A stretch of 64,000 nucleotides of DNA from Tethya wilhelma (GCA_964030475.1 CAXIPT010000003.1:7330453-7394452), one strand, 5' to 3'; shown: positions 1 through 12,847, counted from the first letter of the stretch. Numbers and translations are program-made. The notes: generated by a model not told the origin, from the letters alone.

Positions 1-748
1 CCGTGGAATGTGTTCTATAGAATGCTATAATGAAGCTACTATCTTTTTCCAAGGTTATCTGGCAAAATAATTTTTAGTTACTATAGCTACATCCCCAGAT
101 GCCTTTAAGAGCCAAATTCACCAACTTATGGCTCCGGATCCATGCAACCCTTAATACTCAAGTTATATCTCAGTAGATACCTACCCCTTTTTCAACGTTG
201 CTCTCCTCAGTTATAATGTCAACTTTTAATTCACTTATCATACTAACTTATTGAGGTGACTGCATGTCCATTATTAGCCCTTCTGTGCTATTTAGTCATG
301 CCACACCTGTATGCTCATGCTATTGTTTTAACTTGAAAAAGAAAGAAAAAACAAACAAACAAACAAACAAAAGTTCAGTTGATTATATACTAGAATATAC
401 AACCTTGGACTAGACTGATAAATGATAATGACTCTGTGAAGAAGTGTATCCCTCTAATCGCGTCTCTAACAGTTAATTTTAGGGTCAGAGGTGGTGCGCC
501 TGGTGTGGATATTGAGTCTGCTGAGGTGATGATAGCCTATAGATCCCTATTGCACCTAGAATTCGGTCAAAGACTTTCAATCTTCTTCCTCAATATGCTT
601 CTATTTGTCCTGTTCCATATTTTGTACCTCATGCAGTCCTAGTGGCGTAGCAACGAAATTATAGCATTAATAACATAATATTCTTCTGATGGCATGCATA
701 GTACTCTAAGGATTTGCTTTCTTATTGCACACCCACTCACACCCACCC
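1..748. other. No gene seen
   Basis: AT-rich sequence with an AAAC tetranucleotide tract at about 343-372. A short stretch near 406-520 reads like a decayed Calx-beta exon end (INDND, then VNFRV) but has no clean splice sites; not called. Confidence 0.5.
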
Positions 749-754
749 ACAGTG

Positions 755-785
<31 letters not shown>

Positions 786-849
786 TGGCACACACACACA
801 CACACAGACACACACATGTACACGCACACACACACGCACACACAAACAC

Positions 850-917
<68 letters not shown>

Positions 918-940
918 ACACACACACACACACACACATG
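749..940. repeat. CA/TG microsatellite
   Basis: Nearly pure CA dinucleotides with a few interruptions (GATGGCA, GTACACG, CCCACA). ORFs across it on both strands are Thr-His or Cys-Val repeats and are not genes. Confidence 0.98.
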
Positions 941-2345
941 TGCACATGTGCACAGATAAAAAGAGACATATACAATTAATGCACCCTGCTGCCATAGATA
1001 CTAATATAGTATCTATGCTGCTGCCTAGTGATAGAATATTTGGCCCAAGCTCTTCTCTTCCTTTCAAATTTTATGCAGTATAAAAATATCTTCAGACATA
1101 GACACTGAGCACCCTAAGGCCTGATCTGTGTGTGAAGTAGGCCACAAAAAAACAAACCAGTATCTACAGACCACTGAGGCTCACTGACTCAAGCTGAACT
1201 TGATATATCGTGGCATTATTGTGCCAGATGGCCTTGGAAAATGTTAGTAAGCTTACATTAGCAGTAGAACTAGGCCGTTGTCCGTTCTTTATAGGAGATC
1301 CGAACAGAATTCTTTACTTACCTTATTAGCAATCCATTCTTTTCAGCTATGCTGCAGATTCCTGTGCACATCAGCATGATCAATCGAGCTTGACATCCAT
1401 GGTTCAGATTTTTTCTAAGTAAAATGCCGTAGTCACAGGGTTAATCGCGGGTCAAAGGTCGCGGGGCTTCTCGTTGCATAGTGGGATTCTAAAACCCGTG
1501 CGAGTAGCACGTGGGCAGGAGAGGCTGGGCACGAGACTAGCGCCTTTAAAATTGCTGAGTCAGCGATCTTTTTCTGCCCGATCAGCATTTTTTTTCTCCG
1601 TGTACTGTGGGTATACCTCCGTAAATGTTGTCACTGATTCTAAGCAATCCTCTGGTTTCAGATTCCAATTCCAATTAATATGTACCGAGCCCCTCCCTCT
1701 TAGCTTGCACGCCAAATTAAATTTGAGTGGGATATGGGACGTTTCCCAGACTACCTAATTAGTCTAGTTGTAACTTGATACCAACTGGCAAGAGTCTGTC
1801 TCCAAATCAAGTGTCAACTGAAGAAGGGCAGGCAAGTTATCTTTTTACAATGTTATGCCGCTTTCAGGCTACCTAAATTCAGCCAGCCTACCCTTACTAA
1901 GTATATAATATCGTTTAGGCGTCTCATTACTACTGTATATATAGCTTAAAACTGCGTCCGAAGTTAGGCTATATAAAAATTTGGGATTGAGCAGCAATTT
2001 GCCAATTGTCATCCACTGTATATATTTGGCGCTGGCGGCAAACTCTAGCTCAGAAGGGCGTCATTCAAATGAGTTAAGAAATCACTGTTAAATTTATTGG
2101 GGAGCAGCTGCATAATCAGTACTGAGATGGCTAGCCGCGGCTATATCGTTCAGTTGCAACTGTTGAAAAAGCCATAGGACTTCTTAATTTTCATAACTAT
2201 AATTATGAGCGAAGGACCTATCTTGTACATTGTTTTTGGCCTATCTCGTGCAGTTTTGACTCATGTCATACGACTGACTGACTATCATATTGAGTGATGC
2301 TTGACTGTTATTAATTTTTTCTTTTGTTTCTATTATTACAGAGTC
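941..2345. other. Intergenic, no gene seen
   Basis: No ORF or splice pattern that I can support. A CpG-richer patch lies at about 1430-1560 and could be regulatory; no defined promoter motif was recognised. Confidence 0.5.
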
Positions 2346-2655
2346 CAGATAAGATCTGGAAAAAGTTTTTTCCCGATTCTGAAATTTCAAAGAGTTTAAA
2401 AAGCTGCTTAGATCTAAGCCACATGATTAGGCCTAAGCTGGTCTAAGCTTAGATCTAAGCTTCATGATTAGGCCTAAGCTTAGGCCTAAGCTTCAATGAC
2501 CAGGTCTAAGCTTAGCTTAGGCCTAAGCTTCAAGATTAGGTCTAAGCTTAGGCCTAAGCTTGAGTGATTAGGCCTAATCAAAGAGGCTTAGTGTAAGCTT
2601 TGAAAAGTGTTCGAAAACTCAGAATCCGGGAAAAAAATTTTCCGGATCTGATCTG
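2346..2655. repeat. Inverted-repeat element with palindromic HindIII/StuI-type core array
   Basis: Ends CAGATAAGATCTGGAAAA and the inverse of TTTTCCGGATCTGATCTG, with a further ~20 bp of inverted match inside. The centre holds many copies of TAGGCCTAAGCTT-like palindromes (AAGCTTAGGCCTAAGCTT) at about 2405-2600. Non-coding, about 310 bp, upstream of gene A. Confidence 0.8.
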
Positions 2656-2948
2656 AATTCTGTTTTAAGGCTTTTTTGCTAGATAGTTGGCTGTGTGTAA
2701 GTGTGTTTGCTTAGCTGGTTTATAATGCATGATAGAGCCTTGAATGTACACTGTTGGATTTGAGCAGTAGTTAAGTTTGAGTCAAAATAGGCTGGGAATG
2801 TACTATACTGATTTGTGTAATAGTTGGACTAGTATAACAGGTCCTGTATATATACTCACACAGTTTGTTTCTTACATGCATACATGCAGGTTCACAATCG
2901 GATATCTTAGAGAATTGATAGTTATAAGTCCTGGTAATTGAAGCAAGT

Positions 2949-3045
2949 ATGACATTGTGCTTAATGGATTCACTTCATCTATCTACACATATAGCTTTAC
3001 TAGTAGTTGTGCTTTTATCTCCCGCAACACATGTGGATTCATATG
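2949..3045 (+). CDS. Gene A exon A1: start and signal peptide
   Basis: ATG at 2949 opens 32 codons plus one base before a GTATGA donor. The peptide has a hydrophobic core (IALLVVVLL) followed by SPATHVDS, a typical secretory signal with a plausible cleavage near the Ala-Thr-His. It splices in phase 1 to A2 over a 96-bp intron, making Glu at the junction. Too short to stand out as an ORF; found by working upstream from A2. Confidence 0.75.
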
Positions 3046-3141
3046 GTATGATTGAGCTATAATACTGACATTCAATAATAACACTTCTACAGAATTCAGG
3101 TATTGTAAACCATTAGATTATGTGCATGTCTTTTACAATAG

Positions 3142-3306
3142 AGGTGAGCATTTGGCTTGAAACAGTGTGTGACTGTACATATCAAGCCCATGAACAAGCT
3201 GGATCAGTTCAAGTATGTGCTGAAATTGCATTCATCAATGGTACCATGGAAACTGTGAGGGACTACAATGTCACAATATCAACTGATAATACAACTGCAT
3301 CTGCCA
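3142..3306 (+). CDS. Gene A exon A2: Calx-beta 1, N-half
   Basis: Opens after ACAATAG and ends at GCC-A before GTGAGT; phase 1 at both ends. Encodes VSIWLETVCDCTY then the core SVQVCAEI. It carries extra cysteines (CDC) that the other N-halves lack, which may allow a disulfide near the N terminus. Confidence 0.8.
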
Positions 3307-3573
3307 GTGAGTTTATACTGAGCAGCACTATTCATAACTTATACCATAATTTTTTACTACTGTGGCCATGTTTCAACTCATTATGATAGCTACTAGTGAA
3401 GGATATAGGGCTAGGCTATCAGCTGGGCTATAATTAATCATTGAAGGTTTGCAATCATGATTATTCACCTGTTTCATAGAGTAAATTAATTGTGGGCAGA
3501 GTTTCCAGATTGCAATGGTTTGTGATATAACTGTATAGAAGTTTTGGTCAATGATACACTTGTCTCACTAGCC

Positions 3574-3676
3574 AGCCCCTGTGTATGTGCATTCTATGTA
3601 GGGCCTATATAGAATGCACATACACAGGGGCAGCGTTCAGTGGTCAGTGCCATACGTATGGCACTGACCGCTGGAA
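3574..3676. repeat. Pair of adjacent hairpins
   Basis: First hairpin: CCCCTGTGTATGTGCATTCT with its inverse ending at about 3631. Second: TGGTCAGTGCCATAC followed directly by GTATGGCACTGACC. Both are strong foldbacks, probably tiny mobile elements. Confidence 0.75.
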
Positions 3677-5158
3677 GTCCGGATACCCCACCTATTACTC
3701 AACTACTAATATATATAGAATTAGCAAATGCCTACGACATTTTGGGGGCGAGCGTGAGCATGTGTTTGAGTATCGGTGCTTGCATATTAAATGTAGATTG
3801 CATAAGTGAATAATATTCAGGTTGATCATTTGTTCCTGATCATATGGTGCATGGTGTGGGGTAACTGCATGGTGATTGTGCTATAGTCACTGTCTCTTGG
3901 CAATCTTGGTGTTCTCTCTTTTTGCTTTTTTTCACCAAGTTTGTGTTGAGCATGCCTTTTCTTGTCTGATTTGACTCATTGATGCTACCTGCTGCTCTGC
4001 TTTCTCTCTGCCTAGTGTTTATTGCCATCCATCTATATATATCTATGAGCATGTGTGATTCATGTATCACACAAGTCAATAATCTATTTCTTCTCTGTCT
4101 TTGTCTTTCTAGCCTTTTTTGCCTAGATCTTGCAGTCTTTTCATTTCAGTTTACAAAGCCGTGCAGCTCTATGCTGCGTACATGCGCTAGCTACAGTCAG
4201 CTAGCTCAACTGAGCGCTCCGCAAATCCTGCACCTGCATGCACCTAGTACCTACCTGCACGTGCATGCGTGCATCTACAACTACGTGACGTCATACATTG
4301 TACAAAAATTTGTTACCTGAATTGCAAAATTAGAACAGGAAGCGTTATTTATGGAATCTATACTTCTACTTAGAACGTGCATGATTAGCAAAAAGTGGTG
4401 CTTTTGGCTTCTTGGCTTGTATCCTATATCTTTGCATCTCCAATAATCGAAGACAGGCCATGGCAAGCTGCATGTTTTGTTCGGTACGGTGGTGAAATGA
4501 GCAAAAACAGTTCCTTAGGAATACTGATTAAATTTGCTACAATGATATAATTGTTGCACGTGTCCAACCTCCTTTACATGCTGAACATGGTCATGTGACT
4601 AGCCAATCTCCTTTGTGAAATTACCTAATTAAGCATGACCTCCATATACTTTTGGACATATTTTTCAACACATTTTATATTTTGGATTTTACATAATTAT
4701 ATTTTATGTTTTGAACACATCAACATTTTTAGTTGTGAACGGAAGCTATGTTGTCATCACGTGTAAGATGCACTTATGAAGTATGCACAGTCTGCTCAGA
4801 CTCTGCTGGCTATATAAATGCATGCAGTTCATTGTGAAGTTTTATTTGCAACAAGCTCTACTGTATATAAGTCAGAGCAGGAAATTTCAACGTCATTAAT
4901 TTTTAGCTCTCTAGTAGCTACAAATTAACAATATCAATTCAATCAATACATGTTTGTTACAGCATATCACCAATTAGCAAGCATTAGTGCTAGCCTTAAT
5001 TGCATGAGTGTTGTGTGATGAAAATTTTTCTGTGATTAGTGATATCGCAAACAGCAGTCATGTATTCCTCAAATTTTATAGCAGGGCAAACTAACGTCAT
5101 TTCTCCTATAATTAAGCCTTGGTGTGTGCATAGCATGTGCAGAGGATTACGGTAGTCG

Positions 5159-5160
<2 letters not shown>

Positions 5161-5199
<39 letters not shown>

Positions 5200-5203
5200 T
5201 GTG
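5161..5203. repeat. GT microsatellite
   Basis: Tandem GT dinucleotides in gene A intron 2. Confidence 0.95.
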
Positions 5204-5726
5204 TGCGCGTCTGTCTGTCTGTTACAGGATAATCTGAAGAATGGCAACTCTGCATGTGTGGGAAATGGAAGGTACTTACATTCATAAATCAAAGTTATCT
5301 CGAAATATTTTGTGTAGCATCTTGCAAAACACTGTAGTTTCTGAGACCTGAGGCTTTTATGCTTCTCTGAGCGCTTAGCTTCGATCATGCCCTATGCAGT
5401 GTGTGTTACCTAGAAACACAATGGAGTTTTGAGTGGATTTGGTTAGCCTATACTATCTCGGATAAGCGCTTATTACTCTAGTACTTAAGAGCGGATGTAG
5501 TATAGCAGAGAGATTACATAGAAATTAATTTCCTTGTCCGCGTATTTCTGGCAATGTTTTGTATTGTGTCAATGGGACAGTTGGCCCATTTCTACTATAC
5601 GTACTGCCATACGTATGTCGGCTCTGAATAGAAGAGAAATTTATATTAATTGACACTAGATAGCTCACAGCTAAGTTGGCTATAGGCAAAATGCAAGGGT
5701 TGGACCATAGATATAGCTAGGGATTC

Positions 5727-6100
5727 CAGTGGCGTATCCAGGATTTCAGTTATGGGGGTGCTAGTAATGTGGGCGCAAAGCACCCGGAAAATTTGGGGTA
5801 GCCACGTCACTTTTGCATCACGTGAGCAAAATTATTAACAGTTATTCATGTGATCGCACCGGAGATGGCATCGTGCGGCAGTTTTTTCGGCTTTTTCTCC
5901 AATCTTATGTAAAATTTCACTCTTGAAACTTAAAGTGAATTTAAAGTCTTACCAGCTTATATTTTATTTATTTCAAGCATAATTCATTGAACTGTGCGCG
6001 TCTTGAGCGCTGCTTTTACACGCAATGACGTCATTATTTTCTGAGCCAGGGGGGTGCTCGAGCACCCTGAGCACCATGCATCAGGCTGGATACGCCACTG
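5727..6100. mobile_element. Non-autonomous element with CAGTGGCGTATCC ends
   Basis: Inverted ends CAGTGGCGTATCCAG and CTGGATACGCCACTG, flanked by GATTC direct repeats (5722-5726 and 6101-6105). Internal sequence includes GGGGGTGCT and its inverse near the right end. Same termini as the hAT transposon at 43195; related copies at 8388 and 18935. Confidence 0.85.
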
Positions 6101-6378
6101 GATTCCAGATGCTAAGAAATTTCATTGAATTCAATATTGCACTCTGTTAGTAGAGGCTAGACCCAAATATTCTTTTGGCAGCAAAAGCAAGCTAGCAGTG
6201 TGTATTGATTTAGACTAGCTCAAACTATTTGTATTATAGGTATCATTATTGTTATCGTGTGAAAGCTGCTCACGGTAGTATAAATCATAGACATGACAAA
6301 AATGCACGTACGGGCCAGGTAACATTCATTTGATGATGCGGACAATCACATTATCATAATTATTTGTATGTTTTTCAG

Positions 6379-6588
6379 GTTCAATGGATTACTTTATACC
6401 ACAACCTGCTGTTACATTTCCAGCTGGAAGCCAAATAGGGGATCAGCAATGTGTAACTATCAACATCACGGATGATGAGATAGCAGAAAATAGTGAATCT
6501 TTTGATGTTGAGCTGTTAACTGATGATGTGGATGTGAATTTTCATTCTATTTGTTCCAGAGCAACTGTCACAATTACTGATACTGATG
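6379..6588 (+). CDS. Gene A exon A3: Calx-beta 1, C-half
   Basis: Acceptor TTTTTCAG, donor GTATGT, phase 1 at both ends. Encodes the C-half with QCVTINITDDEIAENSESF, the acidic strand-turn that supplies Ca2+ ligands in Calx-beta folds. Confidence 0.85.
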
Positions 6589-8387
6589 GTATGTATTTTT
6601 TTCTAGGGTATAGTATACAGTGCGACCATATAAAAGACCAAAATTTTTAAAAGTCTTTGCAAACAGTCAAAAGTGCATGAAATCAATAAATTTGTTGCTA
6701 ACAAGCAGAATTTGGGTGTTTTCAAGCGTTTTTGAAAATTCGTATCACTAGTATGCAAAATTCTGCAGATTTATGGCTTTACAAAATAACTCTATAGAGT
6801 TATTTTGCAAAGCCATAAATCTGCAGAGTTATTTTGTAAAGCCATAAATCTGCAGAATTTTGCAAACTGCTCTAAAAATTAATGCTCTTTTAGCTAACAA
6901 AATGCAACGGTTTGGATGAATGCCAAGGGCTTGCTCTACCCAACTTGGTACAATGCTAAGTTATTTCTTTGTCTATTTACAGAGCAAATTTGGGACCTTA
7001 CCTCGCAATGGAAGCTATATTTTCTATCCCTAACTTTTTTTGCACTAAATTTCGCATATTTTTGGCTTTATGCAAGCATTTCTTGCTTATTTTATTTGGA
7101 ACATATATTCATCAATGCAGCCTCTAACTCCCTATAAAATCTGGACTCTTAACTCCCAGTAGTTTGTCCAATCTTATCCCTAATGTTTGTTCCTTACCGT
7201 TCTTTGCAAACGGTGAGCCACACCCTCCCACAATCACGTGACCAGACCCACCCACTCACAGAAGCTCCACAAGTGATCACCCTACACATATGTACCATCA
7301 CTAGATGTAAGCCTTTAAGGTCTGGAAGTTATGTTGAGATAAACACAAAATCACGAATTTTGGTCTCTTATGCACATGTGGTTGCACTGTATATCTGTTG
7401 TATACTATATCAATTCTCATCTTTTCCCCCATTGTGTTTATCCAATAACGTTTAGTTCAGTAGCTATAAACTCGTACTCAGACTCTCCCCTTATTTGACC
7501 TTACATTAATGCTATGCACATGCATGACTGTGCAGGTAATATATAGAGCACATGTGCACTCAATTAACTGTGGAGCACAGTGTATAAATTATACATGTGA
7601 GCACATCATCAATGGTCCAAGTCCAAGCAAGATTTTCCACGTATTTTGTGTCTAAGATTGCTGTACCTTTAGTTTAGTTCAGATTTACTCAGAATTCAAG
7701 CAATATTGAAACAAATGCTAAGTTCTTGGAAAAAAAGAATAAAAACAAAATACTTTTGTTATAGCTACGTCTCAATTTGTCTGACCGTAGTAGTTGATTG
7801 AATTGTAAATAGTGCACTGCTATCATAGCCTCGATCCCAGGCCCCTCCCTTTAGCTTTTTTTGCAAAAAAGCACAGCAGAGGGCCTGGTCGCCAATCTCA
7901 CGTGAGTGACATAAAGGATAGACGTCGGTAGACAGGTAAAAAATTGCGCCCACGCAAAAATTCATGGTGACGTTGCGAGCGCTCACGTGTAATAGCTTTG
8001 TATGACTTTTACTCAAGATTTTTGCAGCAGAAAATACAGCCAGCAGAACAAAGACCAGGTATATTTCTCTAATATTACTTGTATTAGCTGAATTCATAGT
8101 CTACGNTAAGGAATTCTTCCTGTGGGCAAAATAAGAGACTCAATAAGGAGATTGTTAAATGCAGCCCATCATACAGGAAGAATTCTGCACACACTCTTAA
8201 CAGCCATTCCATCTTGTTTGCGTTCTTTTTACGATTTAGCCATTCCTGTGTCTCATTACATTTCCAATGTTTTTTGTACTTTAAAATTATTAGTGAAGCT
8301 CCTGTCAGTGTAAAAAAATACATACGGGAGGGGCTAGTATGCTACGATATGGCCACGCAACTAAAGCTCTTTTTTTAGCCTGGCAAC

Positions 8388-8737
8388 CAGTGGCATATCC
8401 AGGATTTTGGTCATGGGGGTGCTGATACAATGAGGGCGCCCGAAAATTTTAGGGTAACCACGCCCACTTGGGGCACGTGAGCAAAATTATTAATAGTTAT
8501 TAATGCAATCGCGCCGGAGATAGTACTGTGTTTTGCAGTTTTTTCGGCCTTTTCTCCAATTTTATGTAAAATTTCACTCTTGAAAGTCAATTTAAAGTCT
8601 TATCAGCTTCTATTTCAAGCAAAATTCATTGAACTGCGCTTGTCTTGAGTGCTATTTTTAAGCGGTGATGTCATTATTTTCTGAGCTAGGAGGGTGCTCG
8701 AGCACCCTGAGCATGCACCATGCTATATATGCCACTA
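8388..8737. mobile_element. Non-autonomous element with CAGTGGC ends, older copy
   Basis: Diverged copy of the 5727 element (CAGTGGCATATCCAGG ... TATGCCACTA). Flanks share GCAACC, the remains of a target duplication (TGGCAACC left, AAGCAACC right). Confidence 0.75.
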
Positions 8738-9699
8738 AGCAACCAATTAAGCTTTCAAAAGCGATGCTATTGCTTTATAGCCTAGGAATCTCTGCACCTA
8801 CGTAGCAACTTTCAAGCTTATTTCATGAAGGACATGAAGGACTAGCACATATTTGAATATTCATATTCAGGCAATAAATTTTGGCAGATTTAACTTTGGC
8901 GATTTGGAGAAATTCACCAATTTCGCCAAAGTAAGATCCTCGCAAAAGTTTCCGGCTATACGGTATAGCTTGTAGGTATAGGGATAGAAAGCACCTTCAC
9001 CACGAAGAAAGGTACTCTATAGCCTTCTCTTGTTCTAGCAAAGTCCAATGAGACTACAAGAGAGCATGCAGTTTCAGAATCTGTGATGAGCTGCAATAAT
9101 TATTGCATTGCTGTTTCTATGGATTATGTCCTCTACAACCCACAAAACATGATTGTGGTCATTTCCAGATTCTACGGTAATTAATAATAATGAGAATGAG
9201 TTTACTATGCACTACAGCTGTTCATCAGACTCTCCCATTTTTTGTGGATAGTCTAGCTAGCGAGACTAGTCTAGATTTTATAGTGATAAACATTTTGTAC
9301 TAGTAAACAACAAACATTGAAACTGTAATGAGACACTCCGTGCCATTCCTGTGTATCTAGTACTACTGTACTGGTGACTGTGTCCATGGGAAATTCGGCA
9401 CGCTCTTACTACGAGTGCTGAGGAAAGTAAGCTTTAGGCCTTGCATGCAGTTGGTATTCTGTCAATGAGAGCCTCTGAGCAACTTTGAAAGTTTAATTTT
9501 GTTTGGCTAGATTTTTATAGTGACCAACATTTTGTATTGTGTCTATGGAACAGTTGGCCCATTCCTACTATTATGTACTACTGTACGTATGATACTACTG
9601 TATACGTATGATAAAACCTCGAGTTTGGTTCAAGGCTATAGATCTCATGCAAGACTTTTCCCCTTTGATTTCTGTGTGTGAATATTCATATAGTACTGT

Positions 9700-9903
9700 T
9701 TAGCATGAAAGTTTTGCTAAGTTTAACTTTCACGGTTTTTGTGGATTACGCTCCATTCGTGAAAGTTTTTATCTGTGAAATTTTACGTAATGTGTATACG
9801 TATGGGCTTGCACAGCTCATTCGTGAGTTAAACTACAAATTTGTTTGATTCGAGACATCCGTGAAAGTTTCAAGTGACACTGCGAAACTTTCCCGCTATA
9901 TGG
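9700..9903. repeat. AT-rich foldback of the GAAAGTTT/CGGTATA type
   Basis: GAAAGTTTTGCTAAGTTTAA with partial inverse at the right end, reading CGAAACTTTCCCGCTATATGGTA. Related to 20325-20540, 26708-26882 and 35687-35875, all ending in variants of CCG(C/T)TATACGGTA or TACGGTA. Confidence 0.55.
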
Positions 9904-10089
9904 TAGTCAATCTAACAATTAATAGCATAATATTATAATTAATTCAAATACTACAAGTGTTAGAATGATGGTGATTATTCTTGCTTTGTTTTCCCATTTT
10001 TTTTATTAGATCTTGTCATACATAATATTATGATAATTTTGATGCTAGACTTGCTGACTGTACTGACTTACAATAATTTTTTCTTGCAG

Positions 10090-10233
10090 CAATAACACTT
10101 GAGGTACTTGAGACAAGTCAAAATGTTTCAGAAAGTAGTGGTTCCTCTCAAGTATGCGTGAATGTTACACATGGTTTAGTTGAAGGCTCAAGTGTCTATG
10201 CTCGCTACTTCACAAGAAGTGGAACAGCAAGAG
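10090..10233 (+). CDS. Gene A exon A4: Calx-beta 2, N-half
   Basis: Acceptor TTCTTGCAG, donor GTAATT, phase 1. Encodes ITLEVLETSQNVSES then SSQVCVNVTHGLVEGS and ends in GTAR. 144 nt, the commonest N-half length in the window. Confidence 0.85.
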
Positions 10234-10495
10234 GTAATTTTTATTATTGTTGCATGGACTAAATTACCACATATATCCTCTCATTCTTAGGCTATATATT
10301 GCCTCCCCTCCCCGTCCAAAAAAAAAAAAGGAAAAAGAATAGTTTTATAATTTCTAGCCAATTAATTAGCTAAGTACAAGTATAAGAAAGGCAACATAGA
10401 TTAGGGTTAAAAAAAATAAAGTAGTCATGTATGTTTGAAAATGCATCAACTCGCCTTGTTTTCCTTTCTTTTTACAGCACTAAATATATATATAT

Positions 10496-11204
10496 ACAAG
10501 TAGTAAAAATTTTGAAAAAATAAGTAGTGTAGGAATTAATGGGCAGTGCGGTAAAAAGTATTGGAACAAGGAATGGTCTCAGTTTCGGCACATGACTACT
10601 TCATTTTCATTTTGATCCCTCATAGTTATATTATTGTTATAAATTGTTCATAGAATGAGCTGTACTTGAATGGTTCAAATTCCTGCCAATCCTATATCAC
10701 TCAGCTAAAAAGTATAGATAAGTACAGCAGGCAGGATTAGATTACAGGCCAAGACTTAGTTACAAAAAATGAAGTAGTCATGTGCCGAAATTGAGACCAT
10801 TCCTTGTTCCAATACTTTTTACTGCACTGCCCATTCCTACACTACTTATTTTTTCAAAATTTTTACTACTTGTTCATTCACTTTTTTCAACACTACAGTG
10901 AGGAGACTATCAGAGACTGGTTATAGTCCCTGCAAAAAGCTTGAGTATACATTGTCTGCTAGAGTAGCTAATGCGCATGCGCATTAAATGCCACGTGGAT
11001 GATCAATGACCTTTGAACTCTACAGGAAGATGGCTACATTGAAGTACATGAATTTATACTCTCAGTTTTAAAGCTTTCTAGTTTTTGTTTAGGCTTATTT
11101 GTGATTAAAACGAGTATCAAGGAATGTAGTACCTATGAAAAGAAGTTACTTTGTGCTATCAAAGTTGGCTCAACACATTCTGGTTCTCTGGAAATGCTTT
11201 TCAA
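10496..11204. mobile_element. Composite repeat R1+R2, cut by contig end
   Basis: R1 (my label) has ~110-bp inverted arms: ACAAGTAGTAAAAATTT ... GTGTAGGAAT ... GGGCAGTGCGGTAAAAAG and the exact inverse at 10780-10873. R2 follows (AAGTACATGAATTTATAC ... CTGGAAATGCTTTTCAA) and stops at the N at 11205. The same pairing of R1 and R2 recurs through the window. Confidence 0.8.
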
Positions 11205-11205
11205 N

Positions 11206-11307
<102 letters not shown>

Positions 11308-12207
11308 ACCTATTGTAATACTATATAGTTCATATGCCGTTATCAATTGAAAAGATGGGCTCACAAAGAAGAAAGAGAGAGATGATTATTATCGAATTTC
11401 CAGAGCATTAATGGCTGTTCAGTAACAAACACAGACATCAATTAGTAGCCAAGAAGCTTCCCCCACTCAGTATATGCCACACACAGCTGTGTGGAGATCT
11501 TTCCTCTGGACAGCCATCTTGTACAACTACAAATCATCTCTGAAAACTCTACAACTATAGGACATATGGCTGTACAGTATATAATATGTATGTATATATA
11601 CATTCCGAGACACTAAAAACAAGACTGTTGAAGTTCCCTAGGCTATTATAGAAAAGTTGGCGAGGAAATATCTATTGGCTATGGTATGGATGTGTAACTA
11701 GAGAGTAATTGTGTGTGTGTTCTTTTTAGCTAAGAAGTATACCAAATAGTTATTATGATAGGCTGATAAAGTATCCGGCCTGCAAAATATACCTACCAGT
11801 CACTGTCTTTAGCTTATGTACTGTTACCTATGCTGACCAATGTTTTCTAACTACTCTAATTGAATAACCTCTTTGGTAAGACTTTGTAATTCCTACATAT
11901 GTAACAGTAACCAACCAAGTAAACCAAGACTTAGAATAACAGCTGGATTAAGATAGCGTTCACAAAACACTAGCAGAACAAGAGACGTGGGCAAGCAGCC
12001 ACTTATGCACTCTTAGCATCAGGAACACATGCAAGTGGGCTATAGGATATCACTACACTAATCACTGGCAGGAGTGCTGCCATTGTGATACTAATTTAAA
12101 GGTGGTCCTATACTAATTGACAAAGACAACTTTCTCATACTATCAAGTTACACTTTCAAGAGTATAACATCTTCAATAGAGGAATAAAAAGAAAAAAAAA
12201 CACTTAC

Positions 12208-12794
12208 CTGAGTAAGTTTTGTATGATTCGAATTCACGTCCTCCAACTCTCCATTCACTTGCACACTGAACGCCGAGTGTCGGAAGAGATCCCACGCTCC
12301 CGGAATGCTGCATGTCTCCAACCCTCCTCTGTATCCTCCAAACGCACGAAGATGAGAAAACGCAAACATACTACAGTGCTGGAGATCATCAGGGTTGTAC
12401 ATTGTACAGCCGGGAGGTTCGACATTCGGAAAGATGTTGGGGGATGCAAAATTCTGCATGCCATCCGCTTCGGAACTGCCGGACACTAAGATCCCTGGTA
12501 CCGAGGGACAGATAACGGATGGAGGGGGTGGGGCAGGGGTACCATGATTGATATCATCAGCTGGAGTGGTTGTTTGAGAATTCTCCGAACAACCAAGTTC
12601 GTCAAACTTCTCCATAGCCGGTTCGCGGTAGTGAAAAATGATGGAAAAGGACCAGCAGAGGTCCACGTTGTCATCATAACAGGTTAATGCTGAGTCAATC
12701 ACTTGACAGTTTTGAGCTGTTGGTTCATCTCCGATATTCATGAATTCTCCGAAACAATCTCTTACACAGTCAAAGTCTTGAGCTTGAGACGACC
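12208..12794 (-). CDS. Repulsive guidance molecule (RGM/hemojuvelin)-like exon
   Basis: A 587-nt exon with acceptor ACACACAG (phase 1) and donor GTAAGT (phase 0), 195 codons. The first ~65 residues show CVRDCFGEF, CQVIDSALTC, then CWSFSIIFHYREPAM and ELGC, the six-Cys spacing of the RGM N-terminal domain that binds BMP ligands. A Pro/Thr-rich linker (PAPPPPSV) follows. The C-terminal ~55 residues read HCSMFAFSHLRAFGGY, then TCSIPGAWDLF and FSVQVNGE, which fits the start of the RGM partial VWD domain. RGMs are GPI-anchored neogenin ligands and BMP co-receptors. The signal-peptide exon upstream and the rest of VWD downstream are not on this contig. The GDPH autocleavage site found in vertebrate RGMs is absent; FSH is at that position. 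The family call is by motif, without a search. Confidence 0.65.
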
Positions 12795-12847
12795 CTGTGT
12801 GTATGTTAGAACACACACGTACTTTATGAGTTATAGCATCATCACTT

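Larger units (their letters stand above)
3307..6378. other. Gene A intron 2, no gene seen
   Basis: Holds two adjacent hairpins (3574-3676), a GT microsatellite (about 5161-5203) and a CAGTGGCG-ended element (5727-6100). ORFs elsewhere in it show no recognisable protein. Confidence 0.6.
6589..10089. other. Gene A intron 3, no gene seen
   Basis: Contains an inverted repeat (about 6760-6850; related sequence near 40600), a contig joint (N at 8106), a CAGTGGCG element (8388-8737), two CGGTATA-ended AT-rich elements (about 8876-8965 and 9700-9903) and a dispersed repeat fragment (about 9395-9610). Confidence 0.6.

Noticed and set aside
436..642. Possible decayed Calx-beta exon (INDND ... VNFRVRGG)
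   Set aside because: No clean acceptor, donor or phase match to gene A; too weak to call.
639..1083. Overlapping ORFs on both strands made of Cys-Val or Thr-His repeats
   Set aside because: They are translations of the CA/GT microsatellite.
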